Below are positions 11,189 to 22,455 of a stretch of DNA of 64,000 nucleotides, in pieces. A model generated the notes under the pieces. That model was not told the origin of the DNA, did no database searches, and saw only the letters and a list, made by a program, of their open reading frames with translations. The stretch covers positions 186,001-250,000 of the forward strand of contig JAVTVY010051708.1 of the NCBI GenBank assembly GCA_036873755.1, read 5' to 3'. Origin of the DNA: Hanleya hanleyi (Eukaryota > Mollusca > Polyplacophora > Lepidopleurida > Hanleyidae). Position 1 is the stretch's first letter. The number at the start of each line of letters is the position of its first letter. The position numbers and the translations under genes were made by a program.

Positions 11189-11955
11189 TAGTCCGGGAGC
11201 CAAATCACAAAAAGGGGTCTAAATAAAGTTTCCGTTTGCACTCCCCGCGTAGATTTAGTTTGACCACTGTTAATGAACGAGTAGCATCTGCTGGTCAGTT
11301 CTAGACCTGATGTAGACATCTACGGTGGTGCCTAAGTTCACAGCATGCATTTCTTCTCTGCTGTCTGAACAAGACAAAATTAACTCTAAGATGGGGGTAT
11401 GGGTATTTATGAACGTATATCTTTTTTATTCTTGCACTAAACGTTCTGTAACTTCCCATACCTGACCTCTGAATAATGTTCTATTAGATAAAGTAATCCA
11501 AGTTACGCCTTTTACGTCTTTGACGTCATAACTTGGAGGGTGCATATTTTCTCGATTGTTTTAGAAATGGGACTCGATTTTTTGTTTTACAGTTGCAGAA
11601 TCTCTTTTTACATTCTGTCTGTATTGTATTTGTGAAAGATAATTGTCTCTGCGTTAATTCTAGACCTGGTGTAACCATCTAATATGCACTTCAGGGATGT
11701 AGCATAACCATGTTTAACGGCACCACAGCATGAGAGATATAAAACCAAAATAGAAGTAGGGGTGATTACGTTCTAATATTTTATTTTTTCCCCGATCCTA
11801 ACGCAATGAAATTTAACACATATTGAGTCTGCGTACGACTCACTCAGATAAAGCAATCCGATTCCCATTATTGTGAATGTTGGTGTCACTGTGTCGTTAT
11901 TATCGTCACTGTTTCGTTATTATCTAGGATAAAAGTAACTTCGAAAATGGAAGTC

Positions 11956-12020
11956 ATTGTGATATAATATTCTATATTTCGGCTGTGCTTATGCCATCAT
12001 CAGGAATACATATAAACAAT
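11956..12020 (-). ncRNA. Hammerhead-ribozyme-like motif in a Penelope 3' region
   Basis: On the minus strand: CTGATGA (12003-11997), a 3-bp stem II GGC/GCC, GAAA (11980-11977), then a 5-bp stem III ATATA/TATAT with loop GAATAT, ending in the UC cleavage dinucleotide (11962-11961). That is a complete hammerhead core. Stem I is poor: the bases beside the core do not pair, though ATTGT/ACAAT pair further out. It lies about 165 bp 3' of the Penelope endonuclease fragment on the same strand, where canonical Penelope-like elements carry hammerheads in their pseudo-LTRs. Activity is doubtful. Confidence 0.55.
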
Positions 12021-12187
12021 TGGAGTATACAGTCGGCTATATATACAAGTTTGAGTAGAAAAGGCGATAAATATACAAGCGGGCATTGGTTTCAGCAAAC
12101 AATGATCAACCACTGGTGGGAGTTACACTCAATATATTAGTGAGTACTGGTTAAACCGCATTAGGCAATAGACAATGAAGCTCTTGT

Positions 12188-12754
12188 TCACCTAAAGACA
12201 ATGAGGTCCTTAGATGCCATGATTAGATGATTTAGTTTAGGTGTTTTACTCTTGATAGCAAGTGCTTCTTTGAAAAATAGTTCATTCCAATTCTTGGCTT
12301 GGTCTATTATTTTAACATTTGGTAATAACATGTGAGGGGACAGAGCAAATGTACGTCTTGTGTCTGCACCAACTGGTATAGCCATGAGATCATATATGTG
12401 TTGAAAACTAAGACATTTCAAGACATGTGACTGGATCTCACTTTTGTCTCGGGCGTGCTCTTCTAACCTCGTAAAGAGACATCGTTCAGTTTTGCCAATG
12501 TCTTTAGTACCACATCCTGGGCAGCTAAACTCATATACAACAAAGCTTTTCAGTTTTACAGGAATACAATCTTTGTATGACACAACAGAGGAAACCTTCT
12601 GAGTATTTATATCCAATATCTGAGTATTGTAAATAAGGACAAAGTTGACGGCACCTGTTAATAGCCGTTTTACTTTCTTAACACATCTGTTAACAATACG
12701 GTCGGGGTGATTATGCTTCGATGTCTTCTTCACACTTGGGTCTAGAGAGCTCAA
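12188..12754 (-). pseudogene. Canonical Penelope-like GIY-YIG endonuclease, C-terminal fragment
   Basis: A 188-codon open frame with VVYEFSCPGCGTKDIGKTER, TRLEEHARDKSEIQSHVLKC and KEALAIKSKTPKLN. These are the C-terminal GIY-YIG nuclease and its Cys/His motif from the Penelope/Poseidon group, which nicks DNA for target-primed reverse transcription. The expected YIG reads DIG and the first Met is probably internal, since related sequence continues upstream of 12754. The RT is absent. It differs from the endonuclease at 18640-19000, so it is a second, 5'-truncated canonical element. Confidence 0.82.
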
Positions 12755-12916
12755 GTTTTTAACACTTTTTGGTTGGATACTAGCTGAGCAAAACGAGGAA
12801 TCAAACTTCCAATACTTCTGGAATGAAGTGTTTTGAATGTCTGTTTTGAACTCTAGTGTATATTCTTTATAGCATAGTCAGTGTTACAGGGCTATTACAT
12901 AGTCGGTCTTAAGTAT

Positions 12917-13016
12917 TTGTATCTAATACCGCCCAAGTCGGTGCCAGGGGCCGTGTGGTCATGTCATTCAATATATCCACATGAACAGTCACAATAAAAG
13001 CGTGGATGGGATAAAA
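12917..13016 (+). ncRNA. Three-way-junction RNA motif, diverged copy B
   Basis: P1 is TTGTATC with ..GGATAAAA (partial). It then has TAATACCGCC, CAGGGGCCG, stem B GTGTGG/CCACAT, GAACA, and stem C GTCAC with GTGG around the loop AATAAAAGC. It is clearly related to the Naiad 3' motif, but no Naiad coding sequence is adjacent. A diverged Naiad terminus lies about 350 bp away at 13366-13445 (minus). Confidence 0.6.
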
Positions 13017-13365
13017 ATCATCACAGGGGTCACTTTTGGCTCTTGTGATGTTTTTAGAAATATGCGGCCAGTATATTTGTCTGTGGGGTAATATGAAATG
13101 AAAGGAATGAATTTAGATAAGAAAGTATTGAGAGAAGACGAAAGGCAGACCCCATCAATTTGTATTCATTGTATCTACAAACAATTTCAAACATGATGCA
13201 TGCAGTAAGACAAAATGTATTGAAGCAACAGAAACCCGTGCCCATCCAACGACCCGCCCATGGATATTGTATAACACTATAGTCTATTTTATGGATAACA
13301 TCTTCTTTGTTGTTATGGATCTGACGTTTCGATGGAGATACTTCCAACTTTTTAATACAGGGGTC

Positions 13366-13445
13366 TAATCCCTCATTCAATATTCAGCCGTAATATATTA
13401 AAGAATTTCCGCGTGTATAATTCAAAGACCTAATTCGTATAACAT
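13366..13445 (-). mobile_element. Diverged Naiad pseudo-LTR terminus
   Basis: The plus strand reads ATTCAGCCGTAATATATTA, AGAATTTCCGCGTGTATAAT and TTCAAAGACCTA, matching the last 80 bp of the Naiad pseudo-LTR in reverse with many changes. Confidence 0.7.
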
Positions 13446-14442
13446 CCACTTCAAAGCTAATGTGGATGGTGGATATTGAAAATATGTACCTCAGTTCATA
13501 TAAATTAATTCGATAAATATATCTCATTAAAAAAAGGGATACTTGTCAGTTTCTTTGGTTCCATGCTTTGCAGCTAGATATACATTATGGGAACATTCTA
13601 TTACACTGTGATGCTTAATTGATATAGACAAACAAAATCAAACATTCGAATGCCTTCCTTTTGTACAAATGGTAATTGAACAAAATTTACGAATAGGAAG
13701 ATCCAATAAATACGAATTTGTCAATACAATAGATATATCACTAACAAGTGTCAGGTCTGATATCAAGATTCAATAATCAATCGTGTCCAGAGTATCACTC
13801 CCGCTTTGAATGTGATGTTCATTTCAACACTATGTGAAAACATATCATATCCAAACAACCTCCAACCTTAATAAATTAATATCCTATCACTGCTCCCCAA
13901 TCGTACACGTCGCTATATAGATCTTAAGTATTTCAATTGAATTTGGTGTTCTGAGCGCTCATACCATAAATATTTAATAGCATTATGACATCATGGTCGC
14001 ATCTGGACTAATCCACTTGAAGTCGGGGAGGGGAGATAGGGTCACCGTGTCCGTTTACCCTAATGTTTACATCAAAGACCAGTCCATATATCTACCCCGT
14101 ATTATGGTGCCACAACCATGAACCAACCAAGAAACATGAAGCGTGGCGTCTAAGTCGACTGAGCCAACCAAAAATTCTCTATCATTAATGTTCCCTTCAA
14201 AGCACTATGAAGCGTTCTCAAGATTGGTTGACACTCGAGTTACTACAAGCCTTTAAGCGACATATCCAAAAGGCGGAGCAGATACGAATTAATTTTAATT
14301 AGATTGAACAGCATCACACGTTATAGCCAAAATCAAAACTTAGCTAAAATCCAGTTGCATTGGACGGCTTTCAGCCAGGTATTTGTGGATCCCTCTTATG
14401 TCCATTTTTGCAAATATCAGGGCAGTCTCGCCAAACTAAGAT
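13446..14442. other. Interior of the 4.6-kb transposon, nothing recognised
   Basis: AT-rich sequence with no protein family, tandem repeat or RNA gene that I can identify. Confidence 0.5.
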
Positions 14443-14462
14443 GTATATATATATATATATAT
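14443..14462. repeat. (TA)n microsatellite
   Basis: About ten uninterrupted TA dinucleotides. Confidence 0.95.
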
Positions 14463-14494
14463 GATTAATTGGAGCGATGGGCAAGAGGTGGGAC

Positions 14495-14667
14495 AAATTG
14501 ACGTCTGGCGACTAAAAAGCAACCATATGACTCAACCACAAGCTTTTCTCGGCACCTCACATTCAGACCTCAGGCTCTAGAATACGGAGGACAATCAGAC
14601 GTAGCCTTAGTATCTCAGTCGCGATGTTATTGCAGGTGTTCATATGAAGGCTTAAGCAGAATTACAT
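14495..14667 (-). mobile_element. Relic of a second Naiad-related pseudo-LTR family
   Basis: On the minus strand, 14667-14609 carries AATTCTGCTTAAGCC, CATATGAACA, TGCAATAACATCGCG and ACTGAGATACTAAGG, a form of the three-way-junction motif with stem B deleted. The following about 100 bp (14600-14495: CCTCCGTATTCT, TGAATGTGAGGTGCCGA, TTTTTAGTCGCCAG) match 32435-32530 on the plus strand, where the same motif also comes first. Two loci thus share motif plus downstream sequence, defining a family distinct from the main Naiad. Confidence 0.68.
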
Positions 14668-15828
14668 TCTTCGATTCTACCGATACTTCATTGCAAACAA
14701 GAGTGAGCAAACAGACAATCTCCAGCAATAAAGTAGTTTCTTAGTCATTACACAATTAATGTTTCCTCACAACCCCTTACAGTGTTTGTATCAAAGTTAC
14801 GTATACCCATGCAAAATCATCATGTAGTAAGTTTTCGCAATGTAACTTTGAGTGGACAAGAGACATGAGGAATTCCAACTAACCCCGATTTTTGTGGGGC
14901 AATCTCAGTCAGATTTTGTTTTTCTGTCTTATTTCAGGCCAGATTACTAGTTTGTCACCAATAAAATCATATTAATTTACTTCTGTACGACCCTTAGTTC
15001 AAATAAAACCATTTGAAACACTATTCAGATATAAGCGTAACAATTTATAGAAATAAAGAAAGAAAAAAAGAACAGAACAAGGCGCGATAATCAAACACAA
15101 ATAAAGGAAAAATACAATTTCTAGATTCATGAAGTCATGGTGACGAAACTAAAGCAGTTACCGGAAGTCTGATTACTCTATCTTTCAGGTCAATATCCAA
15201 AAGCAATGCGTGGAGCATTTCAGTATGATAAACCACGAACTAAAGAAAATATGGGACGATAACACCTCTACCCCCATTCGGTTTTAATGCTGTCATGACC
15301 GGAGAACATCTATATGAATGCATGCTGAGGTCAAACGGGACTTGGTAGAAAGACGTATCTGGTCTAGAATTAAATGGGAGACATATATCTTTCGAGGTTA
15401 TATGTCAAATATCATCAAGAAGGGATTACTGTGAAAGAAACAGAGAAAATCGGAGAAAATATTCCCCAAAAATCACAAGAGAAAGGCTCCTCGAGCTTAT
15501 GACGTCACTATGACGTGGCCAAATTATCTAGAGCAATTCGGATTATTTTATCTGAAATAATCGCGATCGCGAAGCGAAGGTCGCGAAGCGCAGGGGTAAT
15601 AAAAATATGAGGGCTGAATTATCCCTACCCCCATTCCGGTTTCAAATTTTTTAAAACCAGTCAGCATCAAACAATTGCATGTAGCAACGTTGGGCACCAT
15701 CGTAGATATCTACATCAGGTGTTTAATTGACCGGGAGATGTTGATCTTCCAGAAAAAGAAGTCAAACAAAATCTACGTGGGGGGTGCAACGGAATTACAT
15801 GTTCTCGCGAGTGGCTCCCGAACTATAA

Positions 15829-16120
15829 TATGAAAACATTTTACATGAGTTAGGCATGAAAGCCATGAAATATTGGACAACTATATACTAATCCAAACGA
15901 ACGACGTTTTTCACGGAAATTCTATTCGGAATTCAACTCATACTCGAGAACAACACTATTGAATTTGACGAAAAAAATACACCCAGATAAAGAGAACAGC
16001 AATGAGTACGAAATTTGTCCCAACCTATGCAACTTTAGTGCTGGGCTTCCTGAAACACAGTCATATTCTGAAGTTGAACATCAATATGGAACGGAAGTAA
16101 AAGATAAAAACTAATAATCA
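15829..16120 (+). pseudogene. Canonical Penelope-like RT, palm part
   Basis: Resumes the RT interrupted at 11188: HELGMKAMKYW, LILENNTIEFDEKNTP and, out of frame, PTYATLVLG-type motif B remains (readable as CPNLCNFSAGLPETQ on the raw strand). It has stops and frameshifts. Together with 10600-11188, 16458-17010 and 18640-19000 it forms one old element broken by three later insertions. Confidence 0.8.
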
Positions 16121-16185
16121 TTCAAAAGTTTTCTTGGTGACTGCTTTGTGATTTGGTATACATAGTGGAGTAGCTTTGATAGTTT

Positions 16186-16457
16186 CTGTGACTGAGATAC
16201 ATCATTCTTTAGATGACGACTTTACAACGAATATTATGGATTAAGAATACTGATCAGCGATGCGGATTTGATATTTTTGGAACATCATGATGCCGGCATT
16301 ATTGAAAACTGTTGACCGCTTGTCTCTTGCAGGAAACAAGCCTATGTTTATGTATACTATGATTGTCTTTTTGAATTTGGTGCTAATACTGTTATATGGA
16401 ATAGGTCTTTGGATTATGGACGCGGATATTCTCTAATGGACGACGGCTGAATTATGA
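16186..16457 (+). mobile_element. Naiad pseudo-LTR fragment inside the canonical Penelope RT
   Basis: Begins CTGTGACTGAGATACATC, the 3' edge of the structured motif, and runs through the pseudo-LTR to GACGGCTGAATTATGA, stopping about 25 bp short of the usual terminus. Penelope coding sequence resumes immediately afterwards. Confidence 0.88.
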
Positions 16458-17010
16458 AATCGTCAACAGTCTTGATGCAAAAATTCCCCGTAGAGTGAAA
16501 TATAGATAAAATTACATTTATAGACATCTTATTCAAACGTGAAAACAATGAAATTATGAGATATTTTCTGCAGACCAACAGACACTGAACAATACCTGTG
16601 CTACAATTCGTGCCATCCGCGCCATACAAAGAACCAGAAATCATTTACCTTGAGTCTGACGAATTTGTAGCATTGTAAGATAGCCAGAACTACGAGCCAA
16701 GCGCTTGAAGGAGCTAAAACGGTTACTAGAAAACAGAGCTTATCGAGAAAGTTTGATTGATAACAGATTTGAAAAAACTTCAACCGTTGACAGTCATCAA
16801 CTCAACTCACCCAAATAGGTCAATAACTCATATTAATTATAACTTTTATACACCCACATAATACTAACATCGAAAATTTCTTCCCCGTTATTAAAAATAA
16901 TATATCCATGTTGGAAAAAGGAACGGCTAGAGAAACCTTTGGTAATGTTAAATTCATTAGGGATGCGTTAACCCCTAGGCATCTGTGTACACTGCTTGAC
17001 AATTTTTCTT
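16458..17010 (+). pseudogene. Canonical Penelope-like RT, thumb and linker part
   Basis: Contains ITFIDILFKRENNEI, APYKEPEI, ENFFPVIKNNISMLEKGTA and NVKFIRDALTP in shifting frames. These correspond to the region after motif C and the RT-endonuclease linker of canonical Penelope-like elements. Multiple stops and frameshifts are present. Confidence 0.72.
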
Positions 17011-17781
17011 CTGTAGCAATGCATATTCAACATAACAATAATACTGTGTATATTTTATGAAGGCATATGTCCTGGGCAATTCACTTATGCGATTTACATA
17101 ACTGTTGCTACTACCGTGTAGAAACTATTCAAAATTTAAAAAAATGAAATGAAAACAATAGCCTCCATTCTTCAACTGAAATTTCGTGAAAACTAACATA
17201 TTTCAAACTGGATGGTATACATTGACCAAAGACAACTAGATCTAGTAAACGGCGTCTCATTTTTAAATGTCTGCCTAGTTCTATTTTTAGAGCATTTTAA
17301 CTCAAATTCGATTATCTTACAACTTTCTGAATTAAAAGTTGAATAATTCAAAACCTAAGCCGAACTCGTAAAAACTGAAATGCCGTTGCTTAGATTACAA
17401 TGTATGTAACCGACATGCCAAATTTCAGAACCATAGCATGAATATATTTCGAGAAATGCGAGTAGAAAACTTTTGTTTTTGGCAAAACAATGAAATGCTA
17501 GAAAATCGGTCAAAACCGTCCGGCTATACATTTGAAAGAATAATTTCAAGATTTCTGAATTCTGTTACAAAATAAATTGTGCAGCCTGCCATATAGAACC
17601 TAGTCACCAACCTACTTATTCTGGATATGTTTTGTACAAACCGTATTCATTATAGTGGTTTAAATCCCATTTAAACTCAGAAAACTTGCTTAAACTTATT
17701 GAGCTGGAAAATTTTGTGATTCTCGTACTCGAAAGGTTGATGTTTCACCAGCAGGGTACCGGACCACTCAACATTATCTGT
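17011..17781. other. Stretch with no recognised feature
   Basis: Lies between the Penelope linker and the TTAA MITE. It may be decayed element or host intron sequence; I see no motif to decide. Confidence 0.5.
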
Positions 17782-18335
17782 TTAACCCTGCCTGGCCTGG
17801 GGGGGGGGGGAGGTGGGGGGAGGGCCTTACCAAACTTTCTGTGCTATCTCCGGAACGACAAATGGAGAGCTAAACCTCCTTGACTTTATAGTTTACCATA
17901 TTGGGGTCATTTTGAGCCTATTTGCATAACCCCCCTAGCAGAGGATCATGGGCAAATTGAAAGTGATGTTTTTGTCATATTTCTTCAAAATTTCTGCTTT
18001 TCCGTGAGGAAAAGTGGGCAAACACTATTTTATTTCACATCACATTAATATTTACGAATTTATCATGTACTTTTTGTGGAGAAATTGCATGAACAAAAAA
18101 TAAGGAAAATCCGACCGAAAAATGGCGTTTTTAAAAATGACGTCACTGTGACGTCTTCAAAGCGACCATCTTGGATTTTTTTTTTACATTTTCTGGTAGA
18201 TCTTGATTCAAGGGTATAGTGTGGTAAGTTTAAACCCCCTACCTCAACGGGTAAGGAAAATAATTAGGGGAGGGGCCATTTCGCTCACCCCCAGGCCAGG
18301 ATACGTCCCAAAAGACCCAGGCCAGATAGGGTTAA
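17782..18335 (+). mobile_element. TTAA-flanked MITE, copy 2
   Basis: TTAA stands at 17782-17785 and 18332-18335. The ends are AACCCTGCCTGGCCTGGG and CCCAGGCCAGATAGGG. The interior matches the copy at 9039-9615 in reverse, sharing GACGTCACTGTGACGTC, ACCATCTTGGATT, TTTGCATAACCC and G-runs. It splits the dead canonical Penelope element between linker and endonuclease. Confidence 0.88.
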
Positions 18336-18639
18336 CTTATACTACACATATATTAGGAACTAAATTTTCAAACCTAAAATTCAAACACTTATTATTGGAA
18401 TTTCGATTTCACTTTTTCAAATACAAGACTCAATACTTAATATTCAAATAATGAAATAACAAAAAATATGAAAACTTTTGACCCTCAGAGGGTTTACGTA
18501 TCCTTAATGCAAAGAGCCTAATCTAAGAAACTCCTAACTAAAGCGCAGTTTAGGTCTCAAAACTCCCTTCGGAGCAGAACATCTAAATGTGGGGATAAAA
18601 ATGTAAATGTGGCAACATTATAGTTCATACATCATTTCC

Positions 18640-19000
18640 TTTACAAAACAACAATAAAATTTCCACCTCAAGCGCAACATGGACTGCAATTCCCACAATC
18701 TTATCTATATTCTCGTCTGTAAAGGATGTCAGCAAATATACATTGGGGAAGCGTGAGATATTCTACGAAACCGTGTACGTGTACACAGACAACAAATAGA
18801 GACGGCTGAATTAAGACATCCTAACACCAGCAAACACATATATAACCGTGCTCATAAGATGAAAATAAAATTTAGAATCTTTCCATTTTATAAAATGAAT
18901 AGCAATTATGCTTCTGAATGGTTAAAAATGAAAGAATATTTTATAACAAAAATTCAGTCCGGATTTGAACCGTTAAGACATGGACCAATGACATACCTGA
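18640..19000 (+). pseudogene. Canonical Penelope-like GIY-YIG endonuclease domain
   Basis: FHLKRNMDCNSHNLIYILVC, KGCQQIYIGEA and LRNRVRVHRQQIE, then HIYNRAHKMKIKFRIFPF. These are the Zn-binding and GIY-YIG cores of a C-terminal endonuclease domain (IYI...IYIGEA). A stop follows GEA. Order and strand fit the RT pieces at 10600-17010, so this is the 3' part of the same element beyond the TTAA MITE. Confidence 0.85.
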
Positions 19001-19550
19001 TTCGGCGAATGCATAATTCAAATTCTTAACATTAATTAACCTTGTAGCTTTCAAAGTTTCGATAGGATCCCAGAACCTAATCCGAATGTTTTAAATGTTA
19101 TCGGTATGTGGTAGATTTATGCCGAAATCTGCTGTTTTTATAAAAATCAATCGTTTTTCTTTTGAGTATTTCAGTCACCTAGAACCAACAGCCGACAAAG
19201 AGGATTATCATTGATCACATTTTCTACAACTTTAACAGCACCTAAACACTGTGAGGAGTTATTTTAGAATTATATACAGCTAAACTTGTTAATTGTTAAT
19301 TAGCATAACCATTTTTCTGTCTCTTTTACCGCAGTTCTGTTTAATCACGGTTGAGACTGAATGTCTGCCAGACTGAGTCAATATCTGGACACATTCCCAG
19401 TGACAGTTCCTTTCTTTATTGGATCCTGTTGTGCAAACTTCTGGTAGTTTTAATCAAGTCAGTATCATAGATTTAATTGCATTTGATCAGCATAAGATGT
19501 TAGTTAACGGTTTGTCGACATATGTCCCCATCGCCAATCTGTATTATATG
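19001..19550. other. Stretch with no recognised feature
   Basis: AT-rich; probably the 3' flank or UTR of the canonical Penelope element. No RNA, repeat or coding signal is seen. Confidence 0.45.
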
Positions 19551-19912
19551 TATTACAAGCGTCTAGTCCGTCATCCATAATTCAGCCGTCGTCCATTAGA
19601 GAATATCCGCGTCCATAATCCGAAGACCTATTCCATATAACAGTATTAGCACCAAATTCAAAGAGACAATCATAGTATACATAAACATAGGCTTGTTTCC
19701 TGCAAGAGAGAAGCGGTCAACAGTTTTCAATGATGCCGGCAAGACATCATGATGTTCCAAAAATATCAAATCGGTATCGCTGATCAGTATTCTTAACCCA
19801 TAATTCGTTGTAGAGTCGTCATCTAAAGAATGATGTATGTCAGCCACGCTTTGATTGTGCCTGTTCATATGAGTACCATGAGGATCTTGAAGTACATGGG
19901 TTCATACGGCTC
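19551..19912 (-). mobile_element. Naiad pseudo-LTR fragment, inverted partner 1
   Basis: On the minus strand it runs from the middle of the structured 3' motif through the pseudo-LTR to the terminus CTAGACGCTTGTAAT. Near-identical to the intact copies, so young. A plus-strand pseudo-LTR starts at about 20131, making a tail-out inverted pair around 218 bp of other sequence. Confidence 0.88.
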
Positions 19913-20130
19913 ACACGGTTCAGTGCATGGGTAACTTAATTATGCCATAATATACATGCATTAGTATCATTATTGTTAAAACAAGTTTCAGTTCAATCAT
20001 GTAGCCGTTCACTTCATGTAAGTAATAGAAATAGACGAAAAAATAGTCTATATAAAAGTGTTCGTAGCCACCACTATTTGTTACTGAAAAGCCGTCGAAT
20101 CAGCGATACCGGTTTAGCAAAATATAGTCC

Positions 20131-20418
20131 ATTCTCTAGATGACGAATTTACAACGATTATTATGATTAAGAATAATGATCAGCGATACGGATTTGATAT
20201 TTTTGGAACATCATTATGTCTTGCCGGCATCACTGAAACTGTTGACCGCTTCTGTCTTTCAGGAATCTAGCCTATGTTTATGTATACTATGATTGTCTTT
20301 TTGAATTTGGTGCTGATACTGTTATATGGCATATGGAATAGGTCTTTGGATTATGGACGCGGATAATTCTTTAATGGACGACGGCTGAATCATGAATGAC
20401 GGACCAGACGCTTGTAAT
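20131..20418 (+). mobile_element. Naiad pseudo-LTR fragment, inverted partner 2
   Basis: Runs from CTCTAGATGACGAATTTACA to the terminus GACCAGACGCTTGTAAT. It is more diverged than the partner at 19551-19912, so the pair did not necessarily insert together. Confidence 0.85.
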
Positions 20419-20749
20419 GTAATAACTCACGCAATAACTACAGTGTTTTTCTTTACTTTTTGTACTTTGATTTATGTAAGTATTTTTCGTGCCAAGAGTT
20501 CTTTTTACTACCGAGGACATCCGCCTTCATAATGGCCTATACATGGCAAGAAATTAGGAGAAACAAGTCAATGGGACGACAACAAGAACAACGAAACTAA
20601 AGATAAAAAGTTCAAAGATCGCAAGAAAGAACTTGGCATAGTAGAATAGCTTTCCTTCTAATGAATGACATTTTGAAAGACACGAAGCAATGCATAGTGC
20701 TATCCTGTTTGTTGGTATAAATTTGGACCATTCGATCCGAATCAGACCC

Positions 20750-20881
20750 TCAATGTGTATTACTCTCTGTCATTCAGCGCATAAGGCCCTGTTCAAACAG
20801 TAGACAGTTTAGATACAAACTTAATCAGTTTATGCCGTACATTGACCATTCATTGTGTATTACTCTATCATACAGCGATTA
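20750..20881. repeat. ~97-bp minisatellite, left remnant
   Basis: Units contain GTGTATTACTCTCTGTCATT, CTCAAACAGTAGACAG, GATACAAACTT and GCCGTACATTGACCAT. The array is split by the THAP element at 20882 and resumes at 22755. Confidence 0.85.
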
Positions 20882-21653
20882 AAGGATTTTTATCAATATT
20901 TCTTTTCTCTGGAATATGTGTCAGAAGAGTTAGTACTTAGCAAAGAATTTTGTTTAAAAAATTTTCCTTGTCCCCTTGGCGTATTTAAGCCTGTTTGTCA
21001 GCTCTACGCGAGAGCTCGCTAATGACAAGTAGCAATTTAGTATGGATTACATACTGGGAGAGATTTCTTTTAGTGGCATTTAGAAGTTGGGAATCAGATA
21101 AATAAACAAATTGCTTATGGAAAACCACTTCTAGTTTATTCGGGACGACGTTTTGATACAGGTACCGTATCGTTCTCAAGTTAATGACATCAATAAATGA
21201 ATAAGCAGTATATATTCATCCCCAGCGCGTATGACCTACTGATCCAGGAACCCCACTGTACCTTGAAGCCCACCTTGTTAATTAATCCAGCCATCTCCAC
21301 AAGCCTAATCCTGTCCTATTAAATATTTCTCACCTAGTATAATACTATTGTTATCATACTGTTGACATTTACTCAAGGAACTGTATATATACTGCTTCTT
21401 CACAATTCGACTCGAATTCCTTGTTATTTACTTATTTATGTATTTATATATTTATTTATTTGTTTATGTGATAATACAGCACTTGTAAACATTTTTAACG
21501 AACGAAGAAATGTAACGTGTAATTAAAATAAAAGATTGAGTTGATGGTCTGCGAAATCCGTACGGGAAGCAGCCCTTAAACTGCAATTTCAATGAATCAA
21601 TTCGACTCGAGAATACTATCGCCTTATAAATAGCAGTGTAAATTGACTCCAAA

Positions 21654-21836
21654 ATGCCGTATTGTGCCGCTACGGTTGTACAAACGAGCAGAAAAAAAGG
21701 TTGTGAGGTGAATTTTTTCTCGTTTCCCGTGGAGACCATCCATCGGAAAAATTGGGGGCACTATTGCCGTCGTGTAGGTTTTGAGTCATCAAAATATAGC
21801 ATGAGTGGTTGCAATATAATACAATATAAAATATGA
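21654..21836 (+). pseudogene. THAP zinc-finger domain, transposon protein start
   Basis: A 60-codon frame starting MPYCAATVVQTSRKKGCEV, then FFSFPVETIHRKNWGHYCRR and KYSMSGC. It has the MP.C start, FF.FP, W and a KYS..C-type end of a THAP C2CH DNA-binding domain, known in P-element and some other eukaryotic transposases. It stops soon after the domain, so a downstream exon or the catalytic core is missing. The position inside inverted repeats supports transposon origin. Confidence 0.7.
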
Positions 21837-22269
21837 CCGTTTACGTGAGCTAAATATCACTCTCGTGACATGAATTTACTAGACTGTTTGCGTGCAGGTG
21901 AGCTATCTGATAATGTCACCAACACCCGTTGTGCGAGAAATTCCTCCCCTCCCCCCATGTATCTGTCTGTAGCAGGACAGCTAAAAAGTCGCATTTTGTT
22001 CTTTCCTATCAATTACGTCAGCTGGACGGCATATTCCTACTGGAAATAATTTATTGAACACAGATTTGGCAGAAGTAAAAAAAAAATGAGCTAAATCTTT
22101 TTGGTAGATGATATCTAACGTCGTTCTTCCAAACTGACCTGAACGAAAGAGAAAACTCACCAGGTAGGCCTGGACTAACAAATTATTTCGATCATTGTCT
22201 AAATATTTATTCATTCTGTGCATAGGGGGCCTATATATAACGTCCGGCATAGGTAATAAATAACATACC

Positions 22270-22455
22270 AGTATGTCTTTACAAGTCGACCTTGTTCCGT
22301 GTGGGACGGTTCATCTGCTTTAGATTCGCTGTCCCTCTATTCCACTTCATTTCGGTCGTTTGGTACGGGTTCAAACTGATACGGCAGAACGTCAAGATGT
22401 CCATTTATATCCTCCGGATATAGTTCATCATCACTGGCATATTCCTCCATGGTTT
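22270..22455 (-). pseudogene. Acidic transposon ORF start (LPYQFEPV)
   Basis: The minus strand from 22455 encodes MEEYASDDELYPEDINGHLD, then VLPYQFEPVPNDRNEVE and a stop. The acidic start followed by a PYQFEP-type motif recurs at the start of proteins carried by several animal DNA transposons; the function is unknown to me. It is truncated and divergent to the THAP frame. Confidence 0.45.

Larger units (their letters stand above)
11189..15825. mobile_element. 4.6-kb inverted-repeat DNA transposon inside a Penelope RT
   Basis: The left end TAGTCCGGGAGCCA is mirrored at the right end by TGGCTCCCGAACTA. Homology between arms extends inward several hundred bp: a GTAGATTT..GTTTGAC block, CCTGATGTAGA.ATCTACG, AGATAAA.TAATCC, GACGTCATAA, and a GGGGGTA..GT block. 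The flanks rejoin in frame as a Penelope RT (CSLDVTN, then the LYENILHELG segment), which fixes the boundaries within a few bases. The target duplication is short and AT-rich (TTA/TAA) and not resolved exactly. No transposase is recognised inside. Passengers are a minus-strand Penelope endonuclease fragment and several Naiad-related relics. The ends resemble those of the element at 50682-54885. Confidence 0.8.
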
